Notes: generated by a model from the letters alone, not told the origin. DNA of 64,000 nt from Cephalotus follicularis (GCA_001972305.1 BDDD01001781.1:231114-295113); one strand, 5' to 3'. Positions 33,965 to 46,557 are shown, numbered from the stretch's first letter. Numbers and translations: made by a program.

Positions 33965-35760
33965 ATCTCAAGCCATGAACTCCTATAGCCTAGACCCATT
34001 GTCCCACGATGATGCTCCAAAGCCTTGGTGCCCATTGCCTTGGTCAGTGGGTCTGCTGTGTTCTCCTCTGAGGAGACCCTCTTAAGCTGAATCTCTCATC
34101 TACCAATAATCTCTCGGATCAAATGGTAACGCCACTCGATGTGTTTGGATGGCTAGTGAGACCGAGGTTCCTTGGCTTGTGCTACAGCCCCATTGTTGTC
34201 ACAATATATAACAACTGGACTACTAATGGAAGGAACAACTCCTAGTTCAGTAATGAACTTGCCCATCCATACACCCTCCTTGGCTGCGTCTGAGGCTGCT
34301 ATGTACTCGGATTATGTGGTAGAATCTACCATAGTCCCTTGCTTTGAACTACTCAAGCTCACAGCTCCACCATTAAGTACAAAGACGTACCCAGAGACAG
34401 ATTTGTGATCATTTGGATCACTATCAAAACTAGAGTCTGTGAAGCCCTCCAATTTCAACTCACTATCCTTTCCATAGATCAAAAAGATATCCTGAGTCCT
34501 TCTAAGGTACTTCAGAATTCCCTTGACCACTTCCCAGTGTTTCTCACTGGGATCAGACTGAAATCGACTTACCATACCCAGGGCATGTGCGACATCAGGC
34601 CTAGTACATAACACGGCATACATAATCGACCATACTGCCGAAGCATAAGGTATCCGACTCATGCATGCTCTCTCTTCAGATGTCTGAGGAGACATCTTTC
34701 AAGAAAGATGAATTCCTTCACCTATTGGCAATAGGCCTCTCTTGGAATTCTCCATGCTAAACCTTTTCAGCACCTTGCTGATGTACTGTCTTTGGGAAAG
34801 CCCAAGAAACCTATTGGATCTATCTCTGAAGATCCTAATACCCAGTATATAGGTGGCTTCTCTCAAATGCTTCATCGAAAAGTTCTTAGTCACCCATATC
34901 TTTGTAGAGTGTAACATACCTACATCATTCCCAATGAGTAGGATGTCATCTACATATAGCACTAAGAAAGTGATACTAGGTCCCTTTTGCTTTCGATAAA
35001 CACAGGGCTCATCTACTTTTTTGATGAAGTAAAAAGCTTTGAATGCATCATCAAAATGTAGATTCCAGCAACGAGATGCTTGCTTTAGTCCATAGATGGA
35101 CCGTTCCAGCTTGCATACCAAGTGTGGATGCTCAGCAGATGTCAACCCCTCGTGTTGTGACATATAAATCATAATCATAATGAGCGACAATAGCAAGAAA
35201 ATCCTAATGGATTTAAGCATGTCGACAGGTGAGAAAGTCTCAGTATAGTCGACTCCTTGTCGTTGCCTATACCCTTTCGCCACTAATCGAGCTTTATAAG
35301 TCTCAATTTTTCCATCTGCATTCATCTTCTTCTTGAAGATCCATTTACATCCAATAGGCACTATGCCTTCAGGTGCTTTAACCAAATTCCAAACTTGGTT
35401 GGAGTACATGGAATCCATTTCGGATTTCATGGCTTCCGGCCATGCTTCAGATTCAGTGCCCTACACTACCTCCTGATAGCTGGTAGGCTCATCATCTTCA
35501 ATAATGTTGATCTCATCAGTACCATCAATAAGTAAACCATACCTCTCAGGTGCTAACGGGATTCTGCCCGATCTCCTCAAAGGAGATTTGCCTACTTGAG
35601 AACCATTCTCCGTATGAGATCCAATCTCAACTGTGTGTGTTAAAGGTCCAACCTCAAACTCCTCCATCTCCTGTGTGGTTTCTACATGTGGTAACTCCTT
35701 AAATTCCACCGTACTCCCATTGTTTCCTTCAAGAAGGTATTCCTTCTCTAGGAACACAGC
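33965..35760 (-). pseudogene. pol: C2 reverse transcriptase and RNase H
   Basis: RT from MKSEMDSMYSNQVWNLV (35430 leftward), through GCKWIFKKKM, ETYKARLVAKGYRQRQGVDYTETFSPV, RSIYGLKQASRCWN and LYVDDILLIGND (catalytic YVDD kept). A deletion removes roughly 20 residues at the block that should read WQMDVKTAFLNG. A stop at 34699-34701 separates RT from RNase H: MSPQTSEERACMSRIPYASAVWSIMYAVLCTRPD... LEGFTDSSFDSD, a stop at 34312-34314, then further to EWRYHLIREI near the 3' LTR, so all RNase H blocks are recognisable. The acidic linker 35757-35461 precedes RT. Would copy element RNA into DNA in the particle if intact. Confidence 0.85.
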
Positions 35761-36560
35761 ATTTCGTGAAACAAATATTCTTTGTTCGCTATGGTGGTAG
35801 AAGTACTATCCTTTAGTTTCTTTTGGATACCCCACAAACCTGCAACGGTCCGACCGCACTTCCAGCCAGATAGCCCCAAACCTTTAAATGGCTCAAGCTG
35901 GGTTTCCTCCCTGACCATACCTAGTATGGATTGGAAGGTATAGATTTTGAAGGATTCTGATTCAAGATATAAGAAGCTGTATCTAGGGCATAACCCCAGA
36001 GCTAAGTAGGAAGGTCAGTAAAAGACATCATAGATCGAACCATGTCCAACAAGGTATGATTCCTCCTTTCGGACACACCATTATGTTGTGGTGTTCCAGG
36101 AGGTGTCCACTGAGATAGAATTCTGTTATCTCTAAGATAACTTAGGAATTCAGCTGACAGGTATTCGCCACCTCGGTCCGATCGAAGTATTTTGATTGAT
36201 TTACCTTACTATTTTTCTACTTCAAGTCTGAACTCCTTAAATTTCTCAAAGGATTTTGACTTGCGTTTCATCAGATACATATAACCAAACCTGGATAAAT
36301 CATCGGTAAAGATTATGAAGTAGATATAACCTCCTCGGGCACTGACTGACATAGAACCACATACGTCAGTATGGACTAAGCCCAGTAAGTCCATTGCCCT
36401 TTCTCCTTGCCTAGTGTAGGGAGATTTGGTCATCTTTCCTAATAAACAGGATTCACAAGTTGGACAGGACTCTAAGTCCCAGATATCAAGAACATCATTC
36501 TTAACCAACTGTGATAGTCTAGCATCAATAAGATGACCAAGTCTATAATGCCAAGTATAG
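35761..36560 (-). pseudogene. pol: C2 integrase
   Basis: Pre-integrase WHYRLGHLIDARLSQLVKND (from about 36550), CPTCESCLLGKMTKSPYTRQGERAMDLLGLVHTDVCG with the C-x-x-C zinc half and the first catalytic Asp (HTD), then FTDDLSRFGYMYLMK. After a stop near 36208 the frame goes on with RSDRGGEYLSAEF and NGVSERRNHT, carrying the other Asp and the Glu. Stops also at about 36040 and 35930. Same subfamily as C3. Confidence 0.8.
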
Positions 36561-36829
36561 GTCTTATTTAGCTCAGTTTATCTTTGTCTTTTCCTATTAT
36601 TACTTTGCTCAATGGACAAGATATTTGATTGTGAAGTATTTAAGACATATAATCCATTATCAATAACACCATTACCAACACAAACATTGTTTGAATATAT
36701 AAAACATCTAATGTCTCAGAATCTAAGCTCCAAACCCAAACCACATAAGTCAAAAACACTTATAATATTACTTACAATATTCATAACAAAATAACATGGA
36801 TCCAATGTCAAAATATAACCGTTACATAA

Positions 36830-37070
36830 AATAACATCACAAATTCCAACAGCTTAAGCAATGATCCTAGATCCATCGCCAAGCCTCAAGTCCAGGTCTC
36901 CCGCTCCAAGATTTCCAACTTTTCTTAGTCCTTGCAATGAATTGCAAAGGTTAGTTCCACATCCAGTATCTAATACCCATGAAGAACTACTGTTTAAAGC
37001 TAGATTAAGTTCAATCATGAACATGTCTGATGTACTCGCACCATGCGGGTTATCAGCAGAGACTCCAGCA
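36830..37070 (-). pseudogene. pol: C2 protease
   Basis: In frame after gag. SSSSWVLDTGCGTNLCNSL contains the DTG catalytic motif (36962-36970), the copia aspartic-protease active site; LRLGDGSRIIA precedes a TAA near 36856. From there to about 36560 the sequence is AT-rich with several stops, a decayed protease/pre-integrase linker. Confidence 0.75.
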
Positions 37071-37933
37071 ACAGCAACACGACAATCATTTTTCCAGTGC
37101 CTAGTCTTACCACACTAGAAACAAGCACCTTTAGCAGCTAACTTCTTCATCCGATCTTTGGAAATATTCCCACTGGCTCCAAGCTTACCCTTCTTCTTCT
37201 TTTGCTTCTTCTTACCCTTGTATTTTGTGTTGACAGGCATTAGCACACCCTTCCCTTTAGAGGAAGACGAGGCACTGCCCTTTCCTTGGGCAGACCTAGA
37301 AGAAGGAAGAAGTAAGGAGAGGGTCTTTGACTTCCCAGAGTCAAAATCAGCCTCAGCCGTCCTCAGCATAGCTATAAGCTCAGATAGAGTCACCTCTATC
37401 TTGTTCATGTGAAAGTTCACCAAAAACTATGAGAACGACTTAGGAAGGGACGTCAAAATAAGATCCACATACAAATCATGGTCCATGACAAACCCTAATT
37501 GAGCTAGCTGCTCAATCATGTCTATCATCTTCAATCCATGCTCATGGGCTAAAGCTCTCTCTTGCATTTGCGCCTTAAAGAGTTTGCATGAAAGATTGAA
37601 CCTTTGAATCCTAGACTCAGCCCAATACATCTCCTGAAGGTGGAGTAGTACAGCAGATAAGGTCTCAATCTTCTCATTTTGACGCTGAAGCTCATGTGTC
37701 ATTCCAAGGAGGGCAAGACATCTACCATGCTCGTTATCCTCTAACCACTTGGCTAGTCGCCCACTCTCTTCAGGTGTAGGATCTTCACCTAGTGAAGGAG
37801 ACCCCCCAGTCATCACATAGGCCATTTTATTGGCCGTAAGGACAATCTTGAGGTTTCGATGCCAATCATTGAAGTTGGGCCCCTCAAGTTTGTTTGTCTC
37901 AAGTATACGGCACATTACATTTGATAAAGCCAT
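37071..37933 (-). pseudogene. gag: C2 gag
   Basis: Starts at ATG 37933-37931, ten bases after a possible 3' splice site. MALSNVMCRILETNKLEGPNFNDWHRNLKIVL is the copia gag N-terminal signature (N-x-x-x-W), followed by the UBN2 core (ARLAKWLEDN-type block, LLHLQEMYW, FNLSCKLFKAQMQE). TAG at 37429-37427 after LPKSFS; same frame then gives NFHMNKIEVTLSELIAMLRTAE, a Lys-rich stretch (KYKGKKKQKKKKGK) and ACF, stop, CGKTRHWKNDC, a CCHC zinc knuckle interrupted by TAG 37117-37115. Two nonsense changes, no frameshift: the best preserved gag in the window apart from C4. Confidence 0.85.
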
Positions 37934-37942
37934 ACTAGCAAC

Positions 37943-39679
37943 CTAGATAAGAAAATATAAACATGAGTTAGCATTTATTCCAATTTTTAATATATAACAA
38001 CCATAACACTTGGTCTTTAGTGCTTATGGTTCCTCCCACTATTCTAATCGTATCCCATACCCCCATATGGAACTCGAGAAGTCCAACTTCCTAGTGGGGA
38101 TTGGAATCCATCGCAATAACATTATGGCCTCAGCTAGGGCATGACAAACCATAATATATCCAATGGGTAGGCTATCTTGCCAATTTTCATCCAATACAAG
38201 ATCCAATCATAAAATTCTGCCTTAGCTTCAATTTGGCCTTAGCTAGGGCATGACAAACCATCAGAATCTTGATAAGTCAAACATCCACAATTTTCACTGG
38301 AATGCACTAGTTTTAACACCCACACGTAGGCGTGTCCAAGTACTAAAACATAGCCACCTTTTGCAGTGCCCAACGCCGACGTTGACATAGTATTCCAAAG
38401 TTATCAACCTCAGCTAGGGTATGACAAACCAACAACTCAGGAACACTACTCAACGAAAATTGTGGGAGGCCACGGAGAACCACTCCATGGGTTCCTACGT
38501 TCAGACTTATTATTTATTTGAGGGAATTTGCGGTCTCGCATTTTAATTACCGAGTCGTTAATTAATTCATTAGTTGCATTAGCCAATTCCAATTAATTTA
38601 CGACTTAGCATGCATGATGTGTATCTTATGCACATTGGACATATTTCTAAAATATATCAATGGATTGGCAAGGACATTATAAGTAGTGACTTGAGCCCAA
38701 AGTCACTACTAGGTCTTCCTAGGTGTAAAGAATAAATTTATCTATTACAACAATAACCATGCATACATGGCCTTCAATGGTCTCATACTCCATTTCTCCT
38801 CTCCTCCATCTCTCCTTGCAAGATCTCCATTTACAAAAGAGTACTTTACATTTTGAAAATAAAAATACATTTAAAAACTACAAGGAGAAATTACATAAGA
38901 AATGAAAAATAAATTGTGCACGCAAGCACCTTATTACAAACATTAAAGATAATAAATAAATAAATCCATCCACACAAGAAAAACCATAAACTAGGTCAAT
39001 GTCCTTTTAGGCCATCCATTGTGCATAATACTTAAAATTATATCCAATATAATTAAACACAAAATAACAAATTCCATAAATAATAAACAATTACAAAATT
39101 TAATTTAAGGATTGTTAATTGGTCAAACTCCCACTTAATCAAGTAATGATTATTATTTTCTAAGTGTCATAATGCAAAATTCCAATTTTAATAAAAACAA
39201 AAAAAAATTTAAATGACAAAGGTGTCGATGCTTTCCCAGAAGGCGTCGAAGCTTAGCTTCAATGTATAAAAATACATTAAACTCAAAAAAAACATCAACA
39301 CTATACCAAGGCGTCGACGGAACATCAACACAGTGAGACAAGCGTTGACGCTTATACCGAAAGCGTCGACGCTTAAGTCTTCTAGACAGTTTCTGCAGTT
39401 CGAAAATTGCTGAAACTAAGGTTTGAACACAAGGCTTTCATCATATATGCCATAACCATACATTTGACAGCCTTAATCTACAGTAAGTAGGTTTCCAAAA
39501 CATGTTCAAAACGGATTGTAACATAATCTCTAAGATAATATTACTCAGAAATCCAATTTCATACAGATTTACACCAAGGCACTTTGAAAATTAGTTTAAC
39601 CATAAAACATATCCTTTAATTAAACTTTATATCAGTTCATCATTCATGGCAAGAATGTAACTAAGGATAATGTGGGAGG
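37943..39679 (-). other. C2 untranslated leader
   Basis: 1.7 kb without a gene between primer-binding site and gag. Contains, in element order, a TCGA array (39380-39215), an AT-rich part with the same terminal block as in C1/C1b leaders (ATGCATGG near 38760), and three near-identical copies of CAGCTAGGGCATGACAAACC (38130-38149, 38240-38259, 38410-38429). The last 59 bases (38001-37943) form a possible intron with GT, a CTAAC branch-like motif and TCTTATCTAG. Confidence 0.6.
39215..39380. repeat. TCGA-palindrome array in C2 leader
   Basis: Units GGTGTCGATGC, GGCGTCGACGG, AGCGTTGACGCTT and AAGCGTCGACGCTT (39361-39374, a perfect 14-base palindrome), just downstream of the C2 primer-binding site in element orientation. 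So C2 holds the array in both LTR and leader. Confidence 0.78.
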
Positions 39680-39690
39680 CTCTGATACCA
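39680..39690 (-). promoter_or_regulatory. C2 primer-binding site
   Basis: Minus strand TGGTATCAGAG, one base from the 5' LTR end; tRNA-iMet type. Confidence 0.9.
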
Positions 39691-39691
39691 C

Positions 39692-40708
39692 TGATGGAAA
39701 CTGTATAACTATCTCCGGAGCCAAAAAAGGACTTAAGTGTAAATGGTGCAAAACAAAACTTTTAAAACAAATAATGCAGCGGAATAAACACCCTAAAGCA
39801 TCCAAAACAAATCCATTTAAACAAAAGCTCAACACACAAGGATCACCACATTATCACTATAGTTGAAAAAGGTGTCACCAATGCATCCAATGGTGACACA
39901 AGAACGAGGCAAAACATGGCCCTTCTGTTGGTGGCTCCTTCTTTCTCTGTCGCTACAAGCTTGGGAAGACACCACACAAGTTGCTCCCAAAGTCCCTGAT
40001 ACAACGGTTACTCAAACCAGCAAAGTCACAACTATATTTCCTCACACTCATTCTTCATGATTATAGAGAGAAGATTGAATTTTGACAAGTATTGTCAAAA
40101 CCAATCCACCATAGATAAATCACTTGCTTGGTGTATCATTAGAGAAGAAAACTCTTAAGTGCAGAGAGGTCACTTATCCTTTTTGCCCAGCAAAAAATCC
40201 ACACTTTATTTCTAACCCGTTTTTCTGCATATAATGCACTCACCAGCCTCATTTTCCACTCTCCCACTCTCTCATACACTTAGGATCATGGTGCTACCTC
40301 TAAGGAAGCATGAATCCATGATCCCCATGTTCACATCATGCATGGACGGGAGAAAATGGCTAGATATGAGAGAGAAAATGTGCCCACAATGTGTGTTCAT
40401 ACACAGGTTGCACGTCGCCCTCAAAGCGTCGACGACTTCGTAGAAAGCGTCGATGCTTATACATAAATCCACTAAACTTCGACGTCTTTCTAAAAGACAT
40501 CTAAGCCCATTCATATGTTAAGTGTTGACGCTTCCCAGAAGGCGTCGACGATTAGTCTAATGTAATGCGTCAACGCTTTCCCAAAAGGCGTCGACGCTTA
40601 GACTGGCAGGTGAAGCAAATTGAGTATAAGTCCAACTTATTTTATCCCTTCTAATATTGATTACGTAAGATCAAGCAAATGTGTTTCCATAAGATGCAAA
40701 ATCCACAT
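39692..40708 (-). repeat. C2 5' LTR, left part (interrupted by C1)
   Basis: TGATGGAAACTG on the plus strand is the LTR end (TTTCCATCA on the minus strand). Matches 31737-32773 of the 3' LTR, including a TCGA array at 40420-40610. It stops at the C1 TSD and resumes at 53933. Confidence 0.9.
40704..40708. repeat. TSD of C1 (left copy CACAT)
   Basis: CACAT here and at 53928-53932. Single copy at the empty site in the C2 3' LTR (near 32771). Confidence 0.92.
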
Positions 40709-41526
40709 TGTTAGATTAGGGTGTCCCTGCAAGCCACGAGAAGGCTGCAAACATGTGTGCTTTACATATGACACACTCTTGAATCGTACATTCTTAGTTC
40801 CATTCATGCTTTATTGTGAAAATTTAATAAAGATTGGCATCTGGCTATATGTATTATCCCAACCGTCTCAACGGATCAATTGATCACCATGTCAACTGAA
40901 TACACATATAGCGCTTTGTCCATAAAGGGTTGGATCTCATGCCTGAGAGGTTATGAGAATGAGATTTTTACTCCCTTGTGACAAAAGTTCCAAGTCATAG
41001 GTTCACTCTCTTAGGGAAATTGATGAACCGCAAAGACTTGTCATGTTATGCTTGCTCCGAATGGTAAAGGAGGATGGATCATCTCATAACCATTTGGGTT
41101 TTACCCTAAAGCTGATATAGGGGTGCATGCAGAGGCACAACACTGAACCGACCCACCATAGGTTATCTATTTGGAGAGTCAACACCTCTGTCAATAGAGT
41201 TCGTATTGTCGCGGTAGTGTTTAGTCAAAGAGGACTAGTAAATCATACGTGATTTACGTTGTATCATTAGACCCGAGCGGCTGGCATACGTTGTGTAGTA
41301 ACTACTTGGCTTTGATTTTTGCCTTCCCCAGCACTAGCCACGTGCTGGCAAAAGGGTTGTCTTTGGGCCTTGTGGGAGCTACATTGAGATGTATGGGCGA
41401 TTGCGCAAGATAGTATCATCACACCCGTGTTGAGGGTTATAGGCTCTATAACATATGTGACCGTTGAAGACTTAAAGTCCCGGGCGGGTACTAGGAGATA
41501 AGGAAAGAGAGATTTCCAGGGATGTC
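40709..41526 (+). repeat. C1 5' LTR, part 1
   Basis: TGTTAGATTAGGGTGTCCC..., colinear with 51376-52194 in the 3' LTR. Cut by G6 at ATGTC. No gene. Confidence 0.92.
41522..41526. repeat. TSD of G6 (left copy ATGTC)
   Basis: ATGTC here and at 44810-44814; one copy at the matching uninterrupted point of the C1 3' LTR (GGATGTCTTCC, about 52189). Confidence 0.92.
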
Positions 41527-42959
41527 TGTAACGCCCCGAATTTCATAAATAATTATTATGAAATTGGTGCATGTACGATCGTAATAAAACAGATAAAGGC
41601 CTGGAGTATTAAAAAGGCATTATGCACTTAAGCCGTAATTATGTTGGCCAAAACGGCTAATAAAGCCTATTTTTAATTCGCGACGATAAAGCCCAAATGT
41701 TCACAATATTATTTTGAATATTTTTGTGGTTGTTTGGATAATTTATGTCGAGATTCGCGGAAAAATCGAGACCCAGACCTTAGTATTTTACCAGAAAATA
41801 CTAAGGAGGGAGCTATGTTATATGGAAAGGAGAGAGAGACATGGGCGCATCACGCACCCATGAAAGAAAAGAACAGCAGGTGCTCTGTGCACCTGTACCA
41901 GGGAGAGAGAGTGGGAGAGAGCTCAGAGCAGAGGGAGAGAGAGCGCACCGGAGCCAGCCACCAGACCACGAGACGACGACGAGCAACCCAGGCGTTCCAT
42001 CGGCCGGTAACCTCTTCCCCTTCTTCTTTTCTCTTCTTTTTTCTTCTTCTCCCTGCCACTGTGAGCGCCTCTGCTAGGTGTTTTCCGATGCCGTTAGCGT
42101 CGCGGATGGGGTGGGTTTTGGTGTAGAGGGCTAGCTCTTGCAATTTTGACCACCGGTGAGGCGTGCTTCGGCGGGAATCGGCTGGAATCACTAGGCTGAG
42201 TCGACTCACGGTAATCTGAGACCGCGCTTTTGGCGCCGAGTCTCAGCGAGTCACGGGTAAGGATGTGTATAACTGGTGAATGTGGGGTGTTTTTGGGTGG
42301 CGATCGGACCTATTGAGGTCCGACGAGTTGACTCAGTGAGTCATACCTCATTGTCGGCCGTGGCGCGGGGTTCGGCACCGATTCACGGTGAGTCTTGAGT
42401 GGTTTTGAGTAGACCGTTCAATGTGGAACCCGTTTATGGGTGTTTCGCAAGCTGGATGCGTTGGCCAAAATCCGGCCGGCGTTTCGGTGACGGCAATGTT
42501 TTCTGTTCGTTGATCGGAATGAAATGTGTTGTATGTGTAGTGTGCGAGTGGCAATTGGATTTGGCAGTAAGCAATTGATCAATCGGCAAGAACCAGATTC
42601 GGTTCAATGGTGATTGGGAAAGGTTCGGCAATTGAACCTGCGGCTCGACTGTGCTGTTGCTACTGCGATTCCTCACTCAGAATCAGAGGTAGGGGTAATA
42701 GTAGGAGATTTATACTTGCATATTTGAGTTCAAGAATAGTGTTTATCATTGATCAAATGCATGAGCTTTGTGGATTGAATTGCATGCACAATTTGGGATG
42801 ATTTTCCCTTGGTGTGTGAATGGTGTGATTTGTGTGAGGGGAGCTATGAGTAGCTAACCTGCCTTGCATATTGTGATTAAAATGATTATGGATCAAATTG
42901 CATGTGTAATTATGAATGTTGATCTCCTGGTATTGAACGAGTTGAAGAAGAAGATGTTT

Positions 42960-43345
42960 CCGATCTCCTCTAACCGTCGATGCTTAAACGATAAGCATTG
43001 ACGCTATGGACTGTTACGTGTAGGAGTGTACACTGACTTCGCGATAAATGTTAAAGCTTAAGGAAAACGTTGACGCCCTGGTTTGAATGTGCGTAGTGAT
43101 GGACACGTGGATGTTGACGCTTGAGGTCCTACCTCAAAGCGTCGACGCCAAAGTAATGAACGCCGACACTCAAGGATCCTTACCTTGAAGTGTCGACGTC
43201 AAGGACAATTGTTGACACTTGGGTTACTGGTTAAAGGGCCGATGCTTAAAGGGTATAAGCGTTGACACCTAGGGTTAAGCGGGGACGCTTAAGTGACTAA
43301 TATGAACCATTTGGCGCCTAGAGGTTAGGTGTCGACGCCGAAAGT
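42960..43345. repeat. degenerate TCGA-palindrome array in G6
   Basis: Fifteen or so units of AGCGTCGACGC and TCG-to-TTG decayed forms (AAGCATTGACGC, AACGTTGACGCC, AGTGTCGACGTC), separated by about 15-30 bases. Arms GCG/CGC, like C2. Confidence 0.78.
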
Positions 43346-43394
43346 TTCGGGTTACATTTTGAGCATATGTTTGCTTGCATATTACTGTGGATTG

Positions 43395-44040
43395 GTCGAG
43401 CTTTCCTCGCCTCGTGCCGGATAGCGTCGATGTAGGTATGAATTGAACTGTGAACTGAATTGTGAATTGAAATCTGATTGAATTCTAAAGTGTTTTATCA
43501 TTTTAGAAGTGCATACATGATTTTATAACAAATCATTACTTTAAACGAAAATGTATATTTGTTAAATGCATATTTTCGAATGATAGAAACGTGATTTCAA
43601 AGACTGTTTACATTTTGAATAAATGTATTATTACAAGTATTTTATAACTTATGAATTACTTGGAAAGGATTGATTTTTGGATTAATTTACCTTTCCTAGC
43701 ACCATGGGACGGTTAGCTGTGTGCTTTCCTAGCTCGGGGCCGATTAGCATCAATGATTGAATTGTTTGATTGATTGTGATTGTTACGCTGTTAGTGCGGT
43801 GATGGAGGTTGTCACTTACGCTAATGGCAGGTTGTGCTCTAGGGGGCAGGAGATGGCTAGGGATACAACACTGGATGATCTTCCTCCACTACGTGCCGGT
43901 TGACATCCACACTATGAGCTATCCTCCGCCAATGTGCCGGTTAGACTCATTTATTTGTTGAACTTTCCTCCGCTACGTGCCGGTTAGTGCCAATTATTGA
44001 TCGAGCTTTCCTCCGCCTATGGGCCGGTTAGCATCAACGT
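43395..44040 (+). repeat. dispersed GTGCCGGTTAG repeat in G6
   Basis: Six copies of CTTTCCTCCGCxxxGTGCCGGTTAG-like sequence (43400, 43725, 43880, 43925, 43970, 44010), spaced about 40-50 bases in the last four. Shares a general resemblance with the GCGCCGGCTAGTGG region of G2 LTRs (8800, 24320). Confidence 0.65.
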
Positions 44041-44814
44041 GAGATAATACTAACCTACAAGTGGTGGTTATCGAATACTGATTGAATTGATTGGTCCATA
44101 GTGACATGACTGATGGATTGTGTTGATGTAGCCACTTGGCATGGTTGCGTAACTATTGATCGAGGTACATATACAAATACATATTGTATATATATTGTAC
44201 TTCATCATTATGCATTCATTACATGATTTACATTATTGTTGATCCTGAAAGGTATTTATACTTTCTCTACTTAGCCGAGTGAGGACAAAGGCTAGCCCCC
44301 TACAATTTCAGATTGACAGGGGCAATCGGACAAGTGCTGCTGAAGCTGAGTTGGAAGCTTCTTTTTTGAAGGTTGTTTAATTGTATTGTATTGTAATAAT
44401 CATACTCGTGTTTTAAGAAAATGATGAGGCGTGCTTGTTAAGAATTATCAGTTGGATATTGTATCAATTGGTTATTGAAATGATGGAATCTTGTACTGGA
44501 TTAATGTATAATAGTTTATGACTTTACTAATTTGGGATAATGTATTTATCATACTTGATGGATTTTCGTACTGAATGGAATATTGTATCGACATCTCTTA
44601 ATCACGCTCCGTTTTGAGGGCAATTAACAATGAAATGTCGTATTTTGGTAACACGTAGTATGGGATGCGTGTTACGTTGCTTATAATTGAATGCTTGCCC
44701 AAGTTATTAATCGTTTTGAAAGTTTTAAATTTCCGCGTAAAATTGTATAAGCCGGATATTATGTTGATTGCTACCATTATTATTGTTGTTATGGAAACGG
44801 GGTGTGAAAATGTC

Positions 44815-45362
44815 TTCCATAGTCTCAGTGCGTTCATAGAATTATAGTTGTCGTGGTTTTACCTAGGGGTGACATTTATCCAAACCCTAGTCCACGGTCG
44901 GAGCCGAGATGATGAAGGATACGTAGCACACAAATCGATGACAGTGATAAAGCACTGGGGAACGGGCTAACGAATGATAGACGTGGTTTACACGGATCCG
45001 GGGGGTGATGGGATTCACACCGGGGCTATCAGCTGGATAGTTGTACCAGAACTTAGGGATGTTCTGGGAAATTTATCATCGTACCAGAAATCCACCGGGC
45101 TTTCGGGTCCCGCCTGATTATTGGAAAAGTGACGCATGTTGCGCACATGCTCGCTTGGTGGTAAATCTAGTTTTTTAACTATTATATATTATTTTGACAT
45201 TAGTGATTTGTTTTTCATTCCACTAATAGTCATCTTGATATATAAAGAGATTAAAGCCAGGGCATGATTTAAATTTATTAAATCAAAATGAAAGAGAGTC
45301 TTTAATTTGTGTATGGGAGAAACATTTTAAATTGAAAGATATTTAATAAAAGAGAACAGAGA

Positions 45363-45409
<47 letters not shown>

Positions 45410-46544
45410 TTATTTTTATCAATTCAAAAATTCATTGTTTAACAATTTTTTTTTAACTCTCTCTCACACTCTCTCCCGTCTCTCTCACATTCTCTCCCGC
45501 ACTCGTGGGTTTTGGGCAAAAGAGAACTGCGCTTCGTGCGTAGTGAGCCTGAGGTGCGCGCTCAGCCTGACATGATGATGCGAGAGGCGTCGGTGGCCAG
45601 CAAGAGGACTTGCGCATCCATGGTGAGTCCTCATCTCTCTTTCCTTCTTGTTTTCTCCCCGTTTCTTCCTGTTGGCAGTGACGCGTTTTTGCTGTCCACT
45701 TGCTTCCGGCGCTCTTTCCACCGTCGATTGCCACTGGTAGGTGGAGCCAACATTTGGCTCTACCTATCTTGACCTTAGTTTAGGCGTTTCCTGGCGTTCT
45801 TGGCCGATTTTTGGTTGGAGAGTTGACTTTGCCGAGTCAAATTGCTTTGCGCCATGGCTTGGCGTTATGGCCCGAGTCACGGTGAGTCTGTGGTGTGGGT
45901 ATGAAGAGGTGAAGACGCTGAGGCATTTTTGGGTCTTGGCGGCCACTTACTACGAACAGAGAGTCAAACCAGTTCCGTCGGTCGTTCGTTGTGTTCCAAG
46001 CCGAGTCTCGGCCACCAGCATGAAGATCGGGGTCCTGGCATCCAAATATGTCAACGCCGGTCAATGGAGAGTTGACCGAAACTCACTGAGTCCGAACGCA
46101 GTGAGTCACCGCCGATGTTCGCCGTCTTCCGGGGCACTTCCCAGCGTTTCTCCGCCAGAAATGGGTAGAGCAGATTTTTTGGAGTCCGATGGTGTCAAGA
46201 TCGGACCTAACGTGAACTGTCCGAAATTCGGAGGTGTTACCGGTGACCGGCAGTGGCTGCTACAAGCGTGTAGCGGCAAAGTGGTGGAGCCTCCAACGGT
46301 TGTATGGTTGTTTCACTTATGCTTTTATGTTTTCCACCATGCTTAAACTTTATAGTTTTGCGTGCATGCTTGATTTTGTAATTGTTCGATTGAACATCAA
46401 GCGGAGATCCTAGGCATATTGATTTTGGTAGCAAGATGTTAGTGTGAACCTTGACTTTGTATCTTAGTGTTTTGAAAAATTAAAATTATACACACTAGCA
46501 TCCTAGACCCAAAATAGACCGGGAACCCTCCCGGATTTCCAACA
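44815..46544 (+). repeat. C1 5' LTR, part 2
   Basis: Colinear with about 52195-53927. Includes a (GA)n run at 45371-45403 that is about ten bases shorter in the 3' LTR (52749-52772). Contains repeated GAGTCA/TGACTC motifs near 45830-46090 (also in G6 at 42195-42340). A 201-codon open frame at 45741-46346 is broken in the partner LTR and is not a gene. Confidence 0.9.
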
Positions 46545-46546
46545 AG

Positions 46547-46557
46547 TGGTATCAGAG
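46547..46557 (+). promoter_or_regulatory. C1 primer-binding site
   Basis: TGGTATCAGAG, two bases after the LTR. Confidence 0.92.

Larger units (their letters stand above)
41527..44809 (+). mobile_element. G6: solo gypsy LTR (3283 bases) inside C1 5' LTR
   Basis: TGTAACGCCCCG...ACGGGGTGTGAAA (consensus end ACA, one change), flanked by perfect ATGTC TSDs and with no internal region, so it is the product of LTR-LTR recombination. Contains a degenerate TCGA array (42960-43345) and a dispersed repeat of the form TTCCTCCGCTACGTGCCGGT (43395-44040). Short ORFs at 41734-42209 on both strands show no family resemblance. Confidence 0.92.

Noticed and set aside
41734..42209. Overlapping 119-130 codon frames on both strands of G6
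   Set aside because: Within a solo LTR, GA/CT-biased composition, no resemblance to any protein family.
45741..46346. 201-codon open frame in the C1 5' LTR
   Set aside because: The matching part of the 3' LTR (from 53108) is broken after 114 codons, no domain is recognisable, and it overlaps the LTR's regulatory sequence; chance ORF in GC-richer sequence.
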